From contig NZ_PQCD01000022.1 in the NCBI RefSeq assembly GCF_002964705.1, positions 189,186-253,185 on the forward strand: a stretch of DNA of 64,000 nucleotides, given 5' to 3'. A model generated the notes under the pieces. It was not told where the DNA came from, did no database searches, and saw only the letters and a program-made list of their open reading frames with translations. The stretch is from Pseudoalteromonas sp. T1lg75. Lineage in GTDB: Bacteria > Pseudomonadota > Gammaproteobacteria > Enterobacterales > Alteromonadaceae. Shown here one piece after another: positions 1 to 8,993 of this stretch. Position 1 is the stretch's first letter; each line of letters begins with the position of its first letter. The translations under genes and the position numbers were made by a program.

Positions 1-79
1 CTTATTTTCACTTACGCACTCGATCCCGTTGCTGAGAAGTTTTATTATTGGCGCACAGTAACTAAAGAGCTCCTGCATT

Positions 80-415
80 ATGGCCCACCCACCTTGTTTA
101 AATTGTAATTCTCCCTATGTGTATCAAGATCAAAATCAGCTTATTTGCCCCGAGTGTGGCTATGAGTGGGATCCGGAGCAACTGGCCGAAGAAGAGCTTA
201 TCACCGCCAAAGATGCCAACGGCACCGAACTGAATGCCGGCGATAAGGTGACACTGGCCAAAGACCTTAAGGTCAAAGGCAGCTCCATGGTGATGAAAAT
301 AGGCACCAAGGCGCAGATACGCAGCATCAAAGACAGCAAAGACCACGAACTGGATTGTAAGGTTGATGGCGTTGGCGAGATGATGATCACCGCCAAATTC
401 GTCAAAAAAGCCTAA
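80..415 (+). CDS. yjdM: PhnA/YjdM-like zinc-ribbon protein
   Basis: A 111-residue protein, the usual length of the PhnA/YjdM family. The N-terminus carries a zinc ribbon of two CxxC pairs (C6/C9 and C23/C26), followed by a small beta-rich domain (about residues 45-111) typical of the PhnA C-terminal domain. The E. coli homologue was first named for alkylphosphonate use but lies outside the phn catabolic operon, and its biochemical role is not settled. There are no phn genes nearby, so phosphonate metabolism should not be inferred. It stands alone and is followed by its own terminator. The upstream ribosome-binding site is weak. Family assignment is secure; function is not. Confidence 0.85.
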   Translation: MAHPPCLNCNSPYVYQDQNQLICPECGYEWDPEQLAEEELITAKDANGTELNAGDKVTLAKDLKVKGSSMVMKIGTKAQIRSIKDSKDHELDCKVDGVGEMMITAKFVKKA

Positions 416-436
416 GGTACTACCTGATCTACATAT

Positions 437-470
437 AAAAACGCCACTGAGAAAAAGTGGCGTTTTATTT
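437..470 (+). terminator. Rho-independent terminator after yjdM
   Basis: An 11-bp perfect stem (437-447 with 456-466, GC-rich core ACGCCACT/AGTGGCGT) is followed by a T-rich run. It lies 22 bases after the yjdM stop codon. Confidence 0.8.
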
Positions 471-596
471 TATATATGCCTTCAATACATAGCGCTTAAG
501 TCGCCTCACATATCTCTAAAGTAATAACCCCTCTCCCGATTTACTACGCTGTTGACCTCATTCCATCAGATACCCGTAAGTAACTTAAAGCAGATC

Positions 597-626
597 AAAA
601 AAGGAAGCACTTAGGCTTCCTTTTTA
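597..626 (-). terminator. Terminator of the hutHU operon
   Basis: The stem AAAAAGGAAGC/GCTTCCTTTTT with a short loop lies just after the hutU stop on the minus strand and ends in a U-run in that direction. The A-run on the other side could let it also act on plus-strand transcripts. Confidence 0.75.
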
Positions 627-646
627 AATTACATTTGCTTGGCAAA

Positions 647-2647
647 TTAGAATGACAAGTTATCGAGGATCTCGTCATCAACCAGGTTTGCCAAGGTTAC
701 CTTCAGCTTAGGCGTACGGGCCATTTCACGCTTAATCGCGAAGTTGGCTTCTTCGTTACGGGCCCAGCTACGGCGTGCAATACCATTGTTTACGTCGAAC
801 AACAGCATAGATTTCAAGCGACGCTCGGCACCTTCGCTGCCATCAAGCAGCATACCGAAACCACCATTGGTTACTTCGCCCCAACCTACACCGCCACCAT
901 TATGGATAGAGACCCAGGTTGCGCCACGGAAGCTGTCGCCGATCACGTTGTGAATCGCCATATCCGCGGTGAAACGGCTGCCATCATAGATATTTGATGT
1001 TTCACGGAACGGTGAGTCGGTGCCGCTCACGTCATGGTGGTCACGACCTAGTACGACCGGACCGATTTCGCCGCGATTAATGGCATCGTTAAAGGCTTTC
1101 GCGATTTCCATACGACCTTGGGCGTCGGCATAAAGAATACGCGCCTGTGAACCCACAACCAGCTTGTTTTGCTTGGCGTCTTTGATCCAGGTGATGTTGT
1201 CCTGCATCTGTTGCTGAATTTCTTCCGGCGATTCGGCCATGATCTTGTTCAGTACTTCTGCGGCGATGGCATCGGTTTTATCCAGATCGTCTGGGTTACC
1301 TGAGGCACATACCCAACGGAATGGACCAAAGCCATAGTCAAAACACATAGGACCAAGAATATCCTGCACGTACGACGGATATTTAAAGTCGATGCCGTTT
1401 TCGGCCATCACATCGCCACCGGCGCGCGACGCTTCCAATAAGAAGGCATTACCATAGTCAAAGAAATAGGTACCACGGGCCGTGTGCTTGTTTACCGCAT
1501 CGGCATGACGTTTCAAGGTCTCTTGTACCTTAACCTTGAATACTTCAGGCTCTTCACGGATCAGTCGGTTTGACTCTTCAAACGAGATATCAACCGGGTA
1601 ATAACCGCCCGACCATGGGTTGTGCAGTGAGGTTTGGTCTGAACCCAGGTGAACAAAGATGTCTTGCTCGTAGAAGCTTTCCCACACATCTACAATGTTA
1701 CCCACGTAGGCGATAGACACCACTTCTTCATTAGCTTGCGCCTGACGAACACGTTCAATCAGCGCATCCATGTTGTCGATCAGCTCATCAACCCAACCCT
1801 GCTGGTGGCGCTTAATGGCGGCCTTGGCGTTCACTTCGGCACACACGGTAATACAGTTGGCGATGTTACCCGCTTTTGGCTGCGCACCACTCATGCCGCC
1901 CAGACCGGCGGTGAGGAAGATCTTACCTTGCGGGCTCTCACCTTTCTCAAGCACCTTACGGAAGGCATTCATCACCGTAATGGTAGTGCCGTGTACAATA
2001 CCTTGCGGACCGATATACATAAATGAACCTGCGGTCATTTGCCCGTACTGAGTCACACCCAGAGCATTGAACTTCTCCCAGTCATCCGGCTTGGAGTAGT
2101 TCGGGATCATCATACCGTTAGTCACCACCACGCGCGGTGCATCTTCTGATGATGGGAACAGTCCCATTGGGTGACCCGAGTAAATGTGCAAGGTTTGGTC
2201 TTTTTCCATCTCGCTCAGATACTTCATGGTCAACAGGTACTGAGCCCAGTTTTGGAATACCGCACCGTTACCACCGTAAGTGATCAGCTCCTCGGGGTGC
2301 TGTGCAACAGCAGGATCCAGGTTGTTGTCGATCATCAACATAATGGCCGCGGCTTGCTCGCATTTAGCCGGGTAGTCAGAGACCGAGCGTGCCTTCATGT
2401 CGTAGTTAGGCTTAAAACGATACATGTAAATACGGCCAAACTGCTTCAGTTCCTCGGCAAATTCAGCGGCAAGCTCCTGGTGCCATTCTTTGGGGAAGTA
2501 ACGCAAGGCGTTACGCACCGCCAGTTGTTTTTCGTCTGCACTAAGAATGTCTTTACGCTTTGGCGCACGGTTAACACCGGCCGGATATGGCTTAGGCTCA
2601 GGTAAAACGCTGGGAATACCTTGTTTAATTTGTTCTTGGAAATTCAT
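647..2647 (-). CDS. hutU: Urocanate hydratase (urocanase), long form
   Basis: Urocanase converts urocanate to imidazolonepropionate, the second step of histidine degradation, using tightly bound NAD as an electrophile. The conserved block GFGPFRWVCASG holds the family's active-site cysteine, and the glycine-rich segments around TAGLGGMSGAQP and HNGGGVGWGE are typical. At 666 residues it is about 100 longer than the roughly 555-residue enzymes of Pseudomonas or Bacillus, and closer to the long class known from animals and Bacteroidetes. It follows hutH by 14 bases and must be cotranscribed. No hutI or hutG is present, so the later steps are encoded elsewhere. Confidence 0.95.
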   Translation of the reverse strand: MNFQEQIKQGIPSVLPEPKPYPAGVNRAPKRKDILSADEKQLAVRNALRYFPKEWHQELAAEFAEELKQFGRIYMYRFKPNYDMKARSVSDYPAKCEQAAAIMLMIDNNLDPAVAQHPEELITYGGNGAVFQNWAQYLLTMKYLSEMEKDQTLHIYSGHPMGLFPSSEDAPRVVVTNGMMIPNYSKPDDWEKFNALGVTQYGQMTAGSFMYIGPQGIVHGTTITVMNAFRKVLEKGESPQGKIFLTAGLGGMSGAQPKAGNIANCITVCAEVNAKAAIKRHQQGWVDELIDNMDALIERVRQAQANEEVVSIAYVGNIVDVWESFYEQDIFVHLGSDQTSLHNPWSGGYYPVDISFEESNRLIREEPEVFKVKVQETLKRHADAVNKHTARGTYFFDYGNAFLLEASRAGGDVMAENGIDFKYPSYVQDILGPMCFDYGFGPFRWVCASGNPDDLDKTDAIAAEVLNKIMAESPEEIQQQMQDNITWIKDAKQNKLVVGSQARILYADAQGRMEIAKAFNDAINRGEIGPVVLGRDHHDVSGTDSPFRETSNIYDGSRFTADMAIHNVIGDSFRGATWVSIHNGGGVGWGEVTNGGFGMLLDGSEGAERRLKSMLLFDVNNGIARRSWARNEEANFAIKREMARTPKLKVTLANLVDDEILDNLSF

Positions 2648-2661
2648 TGTAATTAGCCCCC

Positions 2662-4155
2662 TTAGTTCACGCTAAACGCTTGTGATTTAACTAGTTCAAT
2701 CATGGCATCGATATCCGGCTTAAGCAGACGGTCTTCTTCAAGCTTGGCCACCTTTTCACGAATAATGGCGAAGTTTTCTTCGATGATTTCAGAGCATTTA
2801 TTCGGACGACGGAACTCGATAGCTTGTGCCGCATACATCAATTCGATGGCAAAAATCTTTTCCAGGTTACCTAGGATTTGATTCAGTTTTCTGCCCGAGA
2901 TACTGCCCATAGACACGTGGTCTTCCTGGCCCATAGAGGTAGGCACACTGTCTGCTGAAGGTGGGAAACACAGTGATTTATTCTCTGTTACCAAGGCTGC
3001 CGTCGCATACTGAGGGATCATCATGCCCGAGTTAAGGCCACCGGAGGTAGTCAATAAACGCGGCAGACCGTGCAGGCCTTCAAGCATTAAGTAACAACGG
3101 CGATCGGCGATGTTGCCAAGCTCGGCGGCGGCTATGGATGCATAGTCCAATACCATGGCCAATGGCTGTCCGTGGAAGCTACCGCCAGAAATCGCTTCTT
3201 CTGAGCTGATCACGATTGGGTTATCGGTCACCGAGTTCATCTCGATTTCTACCAGCTCTTTTAGGTGGTTATAGGCATTACGTGATGCACCATGTACCTG
3301 CGGGATACAACGCAGTGAGTAAGGGTCTTGCACGCGGTCGCAGTCGGTGTGCGAGGCCATGTTCTGTGAGTCTTTGAAGAAGGCACGCATGCGCTTGGCC
3401 ACTTCGATGTTCCCCTCAAAAGGACGGGTTGCATGCAACTCTTCCCTAAACGGTGAAGCACTGCCCTGCATGCCCTCAATGCTCATGGCACCGGCTAAAT
3501 CGGCTAAATCAAGCAGGTAGCGCATCTTGGTCAGCGCGGTGATACCGTGAGACAAAATAAACTGCGTACCATTGATAAGCGCCAGGCCCTCTTTCGCGTG
3601 CAGCTCAAGCGGCGCTAAGCCATTGGCTTCAAGCAGTTGTGCCGCTGGTACAGGTTTACCGTCTTGCCAGAATTCACCTTCGCCGATAAGTGGCAGAAAT
3701 AGATGTGAAAGCGGCGCCAGATCACCTGATGCACCGACCGAGCCCTGCTCTGGTACCACGGGGATAAGATCTAGCTCTAGGAAGGCCAACATGCGTTCAA
3801 CCACTTCCAGGCGAATACCCGAAAAGCCTTGACTTAGGGCATGTACCTTAGTGATCAGCATCAATTTTGAAATTGATTTGGCGATAGGCTCACCCACACC
3901 CACGGCATGGGTGATCAATAGGTTCTTTTGTAAAAGATGGGTTTCTTCTGGTGAGATTTGCGTATCGCACAAAGGACCAAAGCCGGTATTAATACCGTAT
4001 ACGGCCTTATCGGAAGCGGCCATCACATCAACATTCTGGCGACTCTTATTAATTTTATCCAGTGCTTGTTGGCAAAGCTCGGCTTTAATACTGCCATCGG
4101 CGATACCATTAACAATGTCAAGATTTAGCTGGTCTACACCATATCTAAACGTCAT
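2662..4155 (-). CDS. hutH: Histidine ammonia-lyase
   Basis: Histidase removes ammonia from L-histidine to give urocanate, the first step of the hut pathway. The Ala-Ser-Gly triplet that cyclises into the MIO electrophile is residues 142-144, inside GSVGASGDLAPLSH. The segment YGINTGFG near residue 53 carries the conserved catalytic tyrosine. The length of 497 residues is slightly under the usual 505-515. A good ribosome-binding site (AGGAGA) precedes the ATG. It is first in a two-gene operon with hutU and is read divergently from a LysR-type gene 148 bases away, the obvious candidate regulator. Confidence 0.97.
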   Translation of the reverse strand: MTFRYGVDQLNLDIVNGIADGSIKAELCQQALDKINKSRQNVDVMAASDKAVYGINTGFGPLCDTQISPEETHLLQKNLLITHAVGVGEPIAKSISKLMLITKVHALSQGFSGIRLEVVERMLAFLELDLIPVVPEQGSVGASGDLAPLSHLFLPLIGEGEFWQDGKPVPAAQLLEANGLAPLELHAKEGLALINGTQFILSHGITALTKMRYLLDLADLAGAMSIEGMQGSASPFREELHATRPFEGNIEVAKRMRAFFKDSQNMASHTDCDRVQDPYSLRCIPQVHGASRNAYNHLKELVEIEMNSVTDNPIVISSEEAISGGSFHGQPLAMVLDYASIAAAELGNIADRRCYLMLEGLHGLPRLLTTSGGLNSGMMIPQYATAALVTENKSLCFPPSADSVPTSMGQEDHVSMGSISGRKLNQILGNLEKIFAIELMYAAQAIEFRRPNKCSEIIEENFAIIREKVAKLEEDRLLKPDIDAMIELVKSQAFSVN

Positions 4156-4303
4156 CTTATTCTCCTAACTCGTTGTCTGTGCGAAGCAATACTGCTTAAT
4201 ACGGCCATGCTAACTTGCCAGAGATGTTTTATAAATACATAATAATCGTAATTCATTCCGGTTTTATCGAACTAAATCTTATAACAAACAGTAAGGAGGT
4301 CTG

Positions 4304-5206
4304 GTGCAAGTTCATGATGTTGATTTACGCTTACTACGCATCTTTGTTGCGATTGTCGAATGTGGCGGATTGGCGGCGGCGGAATCGCGCCTAAACATTG
4401 GCCGCTCCACCATTAGTTCACATTTATCGGACTTAGAAGTACGCCTGGGCATTAAGCTCTGTAAACGCGGGCGCAGCGGTTTCGAACTCACCGAGCCCGG
4501 ACGCATCACCTATCAGGCCTCTTTGGAGCTGTTACAGCAATGCGAGGCCTTTGCCAGCACGGTCGCGACCTCAAAAAATGAATTATCGGGTCGGGTCAGC
4601 CTGGCCATCATAGATACCTTGGTCAGCGACCCGCGCTGCGCCGTTGCGCACGTCATCGCCGAACTTAAAGAGCGAGGCAACAACGTTCAGTTCGATATCA
4701 ATGTGTGTGAGGCGCGCGAGGTGGAAACCTCTGTGGTCAATGGTCGTGCGCTGGTAGGCATAGGCGTAAGCCGCCATCACTTAAGAGGCCTAGACTATTT
4801 CCCACTCCATGATGAAACCAACTACCTGTATTGCGCCGAGGGCCATCCTCTGTTTGACTGTGAAACGTCCGCCGTTACCGACCTCTTGCAAGATGCAGAG
4901 GTGATCACCAGTAACTATATGCGCGACAGGGAAAGCCGAAATGACGGTTTAAATTATCAAAACAGTGCCATCGCCTATCATGACGAAGGCATCGGCCATT
5001 TGATTTTATCCGGGAAGTTTATCGGCTATCTACCCGAACATTATGCCCAGCATTGGGTGGACAAGGGATTGTTTAAGGCCATCCTGCCCGAGGTGTATCG
5101 CTATACCATTCCTGTGGTGTTGATCACCTCAAAAAGTAATTCCGCCTCACCGTTAGCACAGGCGCTGATAGACGAAATGAAGCGCTGTCACAATGCCATG
5201 ACGTAA
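4304..5206 (+). CDS. LysR-type transcriptional regulator, divergent from hutHU
   Basis: A 300-residue LysR-family protein. The N-terminal winged helix-turn-helix occupies about residues 8-65 (LRIFVAIVECGGLAAAESRLN then STISSHLSDLE). The remainder is the periplasmic-binding-like effector domain. The start codon is GTG, chosen because a near-perfect Shine-Dalgarno (AAGGAGG, 4293-4299) sits five bases upstream. Divergent LysR genes usually regulate their neighbour, so control of hutHU by urocanate or histidine is a reasonable inference. Most gammaproteobacterial hut operons instead use the GntR-type repressor HutC, and no hutC is seen here. The ligand is not known from sequence. Confidence 0.9.
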   Translation: MQVHDVDLRLLRIFVAIVECGGLAAAESRLNIGRSTISSHLSDLEVRLGIKLCKRGRSGFELTEPGRITYQASLELLQQCEAFASTVATSKNELSGRVSLAIIDTLVSDPRCAVAHVIAELKERGNNVQFDINVCEAREVETSVVNGRALVGIGVSRHHLRGLDYFPLHDETNYLYCAEGHPLFDCETSAVTDLLQDAEVITSNYMRDRESRNDGLNYQNSAIAYHDEGIGHLILSGKFIGYLPEHYAQHWVDKGLFKAILPEVYRYTIPVVLITSKSNSASPLAQALIDEMKRCHNAMT

Positions 5207-5225
5207 TTAAGCGTATTGCAGATAC

Positions 5226-5256
5226 AAAAAACCCGCCAGGTGGCGGGTTTTTTTTA
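5226..5256. terminator. Bidirectional terminator between lysR and sucD
   Basis: The perfect stem ACCCGCCA/TGGCGGGT is flanked by an A-run on the left and a T-run on the right. The two flanking genes converge, so the structure can end both transcripts. Confidence 0.85.
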
Positions 5257-5271
5257 AGCGTTATGCGGAGA

Positions 5272-6144
5272 TTACCAACCGGTTTTCTCTTTAAGCGCTT
5301 TACCGATATCGGCAAGTGAACGTACAGTTTGTACGCCAGCTGCTTCAAGGGCTGCGAACTTCTCGTCAGCAGTACCTTTACCACCGGCAATGATGGCACC
5401 AGCGTGGCCCATACGTTTGCCCGGAGGAGCAGTAACACCAGCGATGTAAGATACTACAGGCTTAGTGACGTTTTCTTTGATGTACGCTGCCGCTTCTTCT
5501 TCAGCTGTACCGCCGATCTCACCGATCATTACGATAGCTTCAGTTTGCGGATCTTTTTCGAACATCTCTAGTACGTCGATGAAGTTAGTACCAGGAATTG
5601 GGTCACCACCGATACCTACACAAGTAGACTGACCGAAGCCAGCGTCAGTAGTTTGCTTAACCGCTTCGTAAGTAAGCGTACCAGAACGAGATACGATACC
5701 TACTTTACCAGGCTTGTGGATGTGACCAGGCATGATACCGATCTTAGTTTCACCCGGAGTGATAACACCTGGGCAGTTAGGACCGATCATGCGAACGCCA
5801 GTTTGATCAAGCTTAACTTTAACGTCAACCATGTCTAGCGTTGGGATACCTTCAGTGATACAAACGATTAGCTCGATGCCAGCATCGATAGCTTCAAGGA
5901 TTGCATCTTTACAGAAAGGAGCTGGTACGTAGATAACTGATGCAGTTGCGCCAGTCGCTTCTACCGCTTCACGTACTGTGTTGAATACAGGAAGACCAAG
6001 GTGAGTTTGACCGCCTTTACCAGGTGATACACCACCTACCATTTGCGTTCCGTACTCGATTGCTTGCTCAGAGTGGAAAGTACCCTGACCACCAGTGAAA
6101 CCTTGGCAGATTACCTTAGTGTCTTTATTAATTAGTACAGACAT
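5272..6144 (-). CDS. sucD: Succinyl-CoA synthetase, alpha subunit
   Basis: The alpha subunit binds CoA and carries the phosphohistidine of the reaction that couples succinyl-CoA cleavage to nucleoside triphosphate formation in the TCA cycle. The active histidine is H247 in [10 protein letters not shown]. The N-terminal Rossmann CoA-binding domain has [10 protein letters not shown] near residue 15. Length is 290 residues against 289 in E. coli. Its start overlaps the sucC stop by one base (TAATG), so the two are translationally coupled. It is last in the sdh-suc array and is followed by the shared terminator. Confidence 0.98.
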   Translation of the reverse strand: MSVLINKDTKVICQGFTGGQGTFHSEQAIEYGTQMVGGVSPGKGGQTHLGLPVFNTVREAVEATGATASVIYVPAPFCKDAILEAIDAGIELIVCITEGIPTLDMVDVKVKLDQTGVRMIGPNCPGVITPGETKIGIMPGHIHKPGKVGIVSRSGTLTYEAVKQTTDAGFGQSTCVGIGGDPIPGTNFIDVLEMFEKDPQTEAIVMIGEIGGTAEEEAAAYIKENVTKPVVSYIAGVTAPPGKRMGHAGAIIAGGKGTADEKFAALEAAGVQTVRSLADIGKALKEKTGW

Positions 6145-7310
6145 TATTTGCCCTCCGCAGCAGCAACAACTTTTTCAGCAGCGTCTGTTAGAGATTCTGC
6201 AGCAATGATGTCTAGACCTGAGTTAGCAAGAACGTCACGACCTAGTTCAGCATTAGTACCTTCAAGACGTACAACTACAGGAACGTTTACGCCAACTTCT
6301 TTAACAGCACCGATGATGCCTTCTGCGATCATGTCACAACGTACGATACCGCCGAAGATGTTAACTAGAACAGCTTTAACGTTGTCGTCAGATAGGATGA
6401 TCTTGAATGCTTCAGCTACACGCTCTTTAGTCGCGCCGCCACCAACGTCTAGGAAGTTAGCTGGCTTGCCGCCGTGTAGGTTTACGATGTCCATAGTGCC
6501 CATCGCTAGGCCAGCACCGTTAACCATACAACCTACGTTACCGTCTAGAGCAACATAGTTAAGCTCCCACTGAGCCGCGTGAGCTTCACGCTCGTCTTCT
6601 TGCGAAGGATCGTGCATAGCGCGGATCTTAGGCTGACGGTAAAGCGCGTTACCATCTACACCGATTTTGCCGTCTAGACAGTGAAGGTTACCTTCGTCGG
6701 TGATTACCAGTGGGTTGATTTCAAGTAGAGCGAAATCGTGGTCGATGAACATGTTGCCAAGACCTAGGAAGATCTTAACGAACTGCTTCATTTGTGTAGG
6801 GTTAAGACCCAATTTGAAGCCTAGTTCACGGCCTTGGTAAGCTTGAGGACCTACTAGAGGATCGATCTCAGCTTTGTGAATTAGTTCAGGCGTTTCTTCT
6901 GCAACTTGTTCAATTTCAACACCGCCTTCAGTTGACGCCATGAAAACAACTTTGCGTGAAGCGCGGTCGACAACAGCACCAAGGTAGAGTTCGTTAGCAA
7001 TGTCTGTGCAGCTTTCAACAAGGATCTTAGCAACTGGCTGACCGTTTTCGTCAGTTTGGTAAGTTACTAGGTTTTTACCTAACCAGTTTTGAGCGAAATC
7101 TTTGATCTCTTGTTTGCTGTCAGCAAGTTTTACACCGCCCGCTTTACCGCGGCCACCGGCGTGAACCTGACATTTAACAACCCATTTGTCACCACCGATT
7201 TTATCAGCGGCTTCAGCAGCTTCTTGAGGCGTGTCACATGCGTAGCCTTCAGAAACTGGTAAACCATATTCGGCAAAAAGTTGTTTTGCCTGATACTCAT
7301 GCAAATTCAT
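6144..7310 (-). CDS. sucC: Succinyl-CoA synthetase, beta subunit
   Basis: The beta subunit binds nucleotide through an N-terminal ATP-grasp fold and forms the succinate site. The start [12 protein letters not shown], the nucleotide-binding segment [15 protein letters not shown] (near residue 46) and the C-terminal [10 protein letters not shown] are all diagnostic. Its 388 residues match E. coli exactly. A terminator and a predicted promoter lie in the 179-base gap upstream, so sucCD can be transcribed apart from sucAB. Confidence 0.98.
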   Translation of the reverse strand: MNLHEYQAKQLFAEYGLPVSEGYACDTPQEAAEAADKIGGDKWVVKCQVHAGGRGKAGGVKLADSKQEIKDFAQNWLGKNLVTYQTDENGQPVAKILVESCTDIANELYLGAVVDRASRKVVFMASTEGGVEIEQVAEETPELIHKAEIDPLVGPQAYQGRELGFKLGLNPTQMKQFVKIFLGLGNMFIDHDFALLEINPLVITDEGNLHCLDGKIGVDGNALYRQPKIRAMHDPSQEDEREAHAAQWELNYVALDGNVGCMVNGAGLAMGTMDIVNLHGGKPANFLDVGGGATKERVAEAFKIILSDDNVKAVLVNIFGGIVRCDMIAEGIIGAVKEVGVNVPVVVRLEGTNAELGRDVLANSGLDIIAAESLTDAAEKVVAAAEGK

Positions 7311-7386
7311 GATGCTTTATCCAATTTTTTGTACTAAAAGAGCTGAATAAATATGCAATTTATTCAACCTCCCAAATTGCGCACCT

Positions 7387-7415
7387 AGTATAGTTCTCAT
7401 GGCAATGCTTGAAAA
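7387..7415 (-). promoter_or_regulatory. Predicted sigma-70 promoter for sucCD
   Basis: On the minus strand a -35 TTTTCA (7410-7415) and a -10 TATACT (7387-7392) are separated by 17 bases, about 75 bases before sucC. It lies just downstream of the sucAB terminator, which makes a separate sucCD promoter sensible. Confidence 0.45.
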
Positions 7416-7433
7416 CCCTAGTACGACTAAAGG

Positions 7434-7467
7434 TGGCAAAAAAAAGCTGCGGCAAGAGCCGCAGCTT
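7434..7467 (-). terminator. Terminator between sucB and sucC
   Basis: A perfect 10-bp stem AAGCTGCGGC/GCCGCAGCTT with a four-base loop is followed on the minus strand by a run of eight T. It begins 23 bases after the sucB stop. It should end or attenuate transcripts from sdh/sucAB before sucCD. Confidence 0.85.
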
Positions 7468-7489
7468 AATTTTTATGCAAATATGACGC

Positions 7490-8983
7490 TTATACGTCTA
7501 GTAGAAGACGCGTAGGATCTTCTAACATCTCTTTGATGGTTACCAAGAAGCCTACCGACTCTTTACCATCGATTTGACGGTGGTCATACGATAGTGCTAG
7601 GTACATCATAGGTAGGATTTCTACCTTACCGTTAACCGCCATTGGACGGTCTTGGATCTTGTGCATGCCTAGAATTGAAGACTGCGGTAAGTTGATGATT
7701 GGCGTTGAAAGTAGTGAACCAAATACACCACCGTTAGTGATGGTGAAGTTACCACCCGTCATATCTTCAACAGTTAGCTTACCGTCACGGCCTTTGATCG
7801 CCAGGTCTTTGATGCCCTTTTCGATCTCAGCAAGTGATAGCTTGTCACAGTCACGAAGAACTGGCGTCACCAGACCACGCGGAGTCGATACCGCGATGCT
7901 GATGTCGAAGTAGTTGTGATAAACAATATCATCACCGTCAATTGACGCATTTACTTCTGGGAAGCGCTTAAGCGCTTCAACTACCGCTTTCACGTAGAAA
8001 GACATGAAACCAAGACGCGTACCGTGACGCTTTTCGAATACCTCTTGGTATTGCTTACGAAGATCCATAATAGGCTTCATGTTTACTTCGTTGAAGGTCG
8101 TCAACATGGCCGTTGAGTTCTTCGCTTCAAGTAGACGGTTAGCAATGGTCTTACGCAGACGTGTCATCGGAACGCGTTTTTGTGTACGGTTGCCAACAGG
8201 CGCAGGAGTCGCAGCTGCAGCAGTTTCTTGCTTAGCAGGCGCGCTCTTAATGAAGGCATCAACGTCTTCTTTGGTTACACGACCGTTCTTACCAGAACCC
8301 TTGATTTTTGAAGCATCAAGACCTTTCTCGGCAATTAAACGACGTACAGAAGGAGTTAGCGCGTCAGCAGCACTCTCATCGCTTGATGCGTCGGCTGCAG
8401 GTGCCGCCGCAGGCGCAGCGCCAGCAGAAGCACCGGCTTTCATCTTACCGATCACTTGCTCGGCCAGTACCGTCTCGCCTTCGCCATGGATGTGCTCACC
8501 CATCACGCCGTCTTCAGGTGCTACCACCTCAAGAACAACCTTGTCAGTTTCGATATCAACCAGGTTTTGGTCGCGGCTTACCGCTTCGCCTGGTTGTACG
8601 TGCCATGTAGCGATTGTTGCATCAGCAACAGATTCTGGAAGTACAGGAACTTTAATATCCACTTCTTTACCTTCTTGTGCGCCAGCAGCGGCTGGAGCGG
8701 CTTTGTCTTCAGATGGAGCTGGCTCAGAACCAGCGTCAGCGGCATCAGCTTCACCGATAATGGCAATTACCTGCTCGGCAAGCACTGTTGCGCCTTCTTG
8801 TTCTTTAATTTCAGTGATCACACCGTCGGCAGGTGCAACTACTTCTAAAACAACCTTGTCGGTTTCGATGTCAACCAGGTTTTGATCGCGACTAACTTTG
8901 TCGCCAACACTCACGTGCCATGTTGCGACTGACGCGTCTGCAACTGACTCAGGAAGAACAGGAACCTTGATTTCTGTGGTCAT
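7490..8983 (-). CDS. sucB: 2-oxoglutarate dehydrogenase E2 (dihydrolipoyl succinyltransferase) with two lipoyl domains
   Basis: The E2 core of the 2-oxoglutarate dehydrogenase complex transfers succinyl groups from lipoyl arms to CoA. Two lipoyl domains are present, at about residues 3-78 (lipoyl lysine K43) and 108-183 (K148), joined by Ala/Pro/Glu-rich linkers. A peripheral-subunit-binding domain follows at about 209-246, then the catalytic domain (about 265-497) with H468 and D472 in [10 protein letters not shown]. coli SucB has one lipoyl domain and about 405 residues, so this 497-residue form has an internal duplication. It starts 10 bases after sucA and ends at a strong terminator. Confidence 0.97.
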   Translation of the reverse strand: MTTEIKVPVLPESVADASVATWHVSVGDKVSRDQNLVDIETDKVVLEVVAPADGVITEIKEQEGATVLAEQVIAIIGEADAADAGSEPAPSEDKAAPAAAGAQEGKEVDIKVPVLPESVADATIATWHVQPGEAVSRDQNLVDIETDKVVLEVVAPEDGVMGEHIHGEGETVLAEQVIGKMKAGASAGAAPAAAPAADASSDESAADALTPSVRRLIAEKGLDASKIKGSGKNGRVTKEDVDAFIKSAPAKQETAAAATPAPVGNRTQKRVPMTRLRKTIANRLLEAKNSTAMLTTFNEVNMKPIMDLRKQYQEVFEKRHGTRLGFMSFYVKAVVEALKRFPEVNASIDGDDIVYHNYFDISIAVSTPRGLVTPVLRDCDKLSLAEIEKGIKDLAIKGRDGKLTVEDMTGGNFTITNGGVFGSLLSTPIINLPQSSILGMHKIQDRPMAVNGKVEILPMMYLALSYDHRQIDGKESVGFLVTIKEMLEDPTRLLLDV

Positions 8984-8993
8984 CTCTTATCCC

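Noticed and set aside
80..415. Phosphonate degradation function for the PhnA-like gene
   Set aside because: YjdM-type proteins are not established phosphonate hydrolases and no phn genes are nearby.
8079..8885. A 268-codon open frame antisense to sucB
   Set aside because: It is opposite the Ala-rich lipoyl linkers of a certain gene, its product is low-complexity Ser/Ala/Thr, and it has no ribosome-binding site.
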